Shown one piece after another: positions 5,372 through 6,177 of a DNA stretch of 6,177 nucleotides. The translations under genes were made by a program, and so were the position numbers. Where the stretch lies: positions 1 to 6,177 of the forward strand of contig CALLKH010000468.1 in assembly GCA_938008425.1 (NCBI GenBank), written 5' to 3'. This DNA is from an uncultured Planctomycetaceae bacterium (GTDB lineage Bacteria > Planctomycetota > Phycisphaerae > UBA1845 > UTPLA1). Under the pieces are notes generated by a model, which saw only the letters and a program-made list of their open reading frames with translations, did not search any database and was not told where the DNA came from. Position 1 is the first letter of the stretch, and each line of letters opens with the position of its first letter.

Positions 5372-6177
5372 CTACGGTTCCAGCAGTTTCTGGATGAACA
5401 ACACGAGGTCCGCTTCATTCACGACCGGGTCGTTCTGCATGTTGGCGGCACAGAATGCGCCCGTCGCCGGACCATTGGAGTTTCGCAGCAGCACATCGAC
5501 AAAGGGAGCGATGTCGCCGCCGTTCACGAGTCCGTCCGTGTTGACGTCGCCCGAACCGGGAAGCTGGCAGTGGGCGATGACCACCTCGGATTGTTCCATC
5601 AGGTAGCCGAAGTGCGGCGCCTGGATGTCGCCGAGGGGATTGCCGTGGCCGTCCAGCGTCCACTGTTTTGCATCGACCAGTGCGCGCCACGCCCTGCGAT
5701 AAACGAGCCGGGCCCTGACGCGAAGGTCGACGTTTCCGGGCGGAATGTTGAATGAATAGGAGGTCACGTCGGTCTGCAAAGCCTCCAGCCGGGTGTCGAA
5801 CAGGATTCCCGTTGCATCGGTGAAGAATGTGGGGCTGTCGTTGTTCGCGTCGTGATTGACCTTCGCGAACATCTTGCCGGGTCTTCCGGCGTAGTAGCCC
5901 TGGGCCGGATCGCCGACGCCGCCGAGATCATGAACCGTCTGCGTGCCCTGGAATGGCAGCAGGTCGTTGATGGGACTCAGCCCGTCGGGCCAGGCCTCGA
6001 CGAGCAGGATCATATTCCTCGTCGTGACGCCCGTCGGCACGTGGTGGCCGGTCTTGTCATTCGTGATGGTGACATCGACATTGAGCGTCGAGCCGGAGAC
6101 AGTTGACTCGAATGTCATGGTGACGGCGTTCTCGAAGAACTCCTGGGTCGTTCCGCGGATGTTATGCGAGCGAATGA
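5372..6177 (-). CDS. Exported protein C-terminus: cytochrome-associated-type domain plus dockerin-like tail (5' end missing)
   Basis: The frame ends in TAG at 5372-5374 and is open to the right edge of the window. The ATG at 6118 is internal, because the residues before it (SHNIRGTTQEFFENAVT) continue the same fold. About 267 residues are visible. Residues 19-160 are beta-rich, with ITNDKTGHHVPTG (about 37-49), RNMILLVEAW, and LVYRRAWRALVDAK near 157-170. This pattern is familiar from the C-terminal parts of multihaem cytochrome-type exported proteins; no CxxCH haem site is in the visible part, so haem binding is inference only. Residues about 208-267 are a dockerin-like pair: GDVNTDGLVNGGDIAPFVDVLL, with Asp/Asn/Gly at EF-hand loop positions, and a weaker NMQNDPVVNEADLVLFIQKLL ending two residues before the stop. 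Such tails bind calcium and dock to partner proteins or surfaces in some systems, and they are frequent in Planctomycetota exported proteins. The second half lacks the glycine of the loop, so it may bind calcium poorly. Confidence 0.8.
   Translation of the reverse strand, partial: IRSHNIRGTTQEFFENAVTMTFESTVSGSTLNVDVTITNDKTGHHVPTGVTTRNMILLVEAWPDGLSPINDLLPFQGTQTVHDLGGVGDPAQGYYAGRPGKMFAKVNHDANNDSPTFFTDATGILFDTRLEALQTDVTSYSFNIPPGNVDLRVRARLVYRRAWRALVDAKQWTLDGHGNPLGDIQAPHFGYLMEQSEVVIAHCQLPGSGDVNTDGLVNGGDIAPFVDVLLRNSNGPATGAFCAANMQNDPVVNEADLVLFIQKLLEP

Overview
The window looks like bacterial chromosome, probably from the Planctomycetota (a Phycisphaerae-like lineage is my best guess). Three things point there: a HAF-repeat surface protein ending in a PEP-CTERM sorting signal, a secreted protein ending in a dockerin-like GDVNTDG...NGGDI tail, and the generally GC-rich coding sequence. 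This is inferred from protein style; no rRNA or marker gene is present.

Layout. 1-1008 (+) is the 3' part of a HAF-repeat/PEP-CTERM protein that enters from the left edge. 1009-2087 is an accessory-looking segment. It holds a small AT-richer gene for a predicted lipoprotein (1318-1803, minus), bracketed by degenerate repeats: two diverged direct copies of a roughly 180-bp unit (from 1061 and from 1896) and an isolated inverted copy of the unit's end (1277-1294). On the minus strand both units still read as a basic SKRA-type protein tail, so they may be remnants of a transposase-type gene. 2088-3005 (minus) is a YihY/BrkB-family inner-membrane protein. 3082-3154 (minus) is tRNA-Thr(UGU) with a good promoter just upstream. 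3155-3748 has no gene I can support, but contains four tandem 16-bp repeats at 3538-3601. 3749-5221 (minus) is a cobalamin-binding radical SAM protein of the HpnP-like/DUF4070 type. 5372-6177 (minus) is the C-terminal part of a secreted protein with a dockerin-like tail; its start lies beyond the right edge.

From the lipoprotein rightwards every gene is on the minus strand, but the gaps (76 to about 590 bp) and separate promoter candidates suggest mostly single-gene units. The tRNA and the YihY gene may share a transcript. No shared pathway is evident. The common theme is the cell envelope: a surface-sorted protein, a lipoprotein, a membrane protein and an exported dockerin-like protein. The radical SAM enzyme may modify a lipid or another small molecule. 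I did not find a clear new multi-gene system; the most unusual parts are the repeat-bracketed lipoprotein gene and the 16-bp tandem array.
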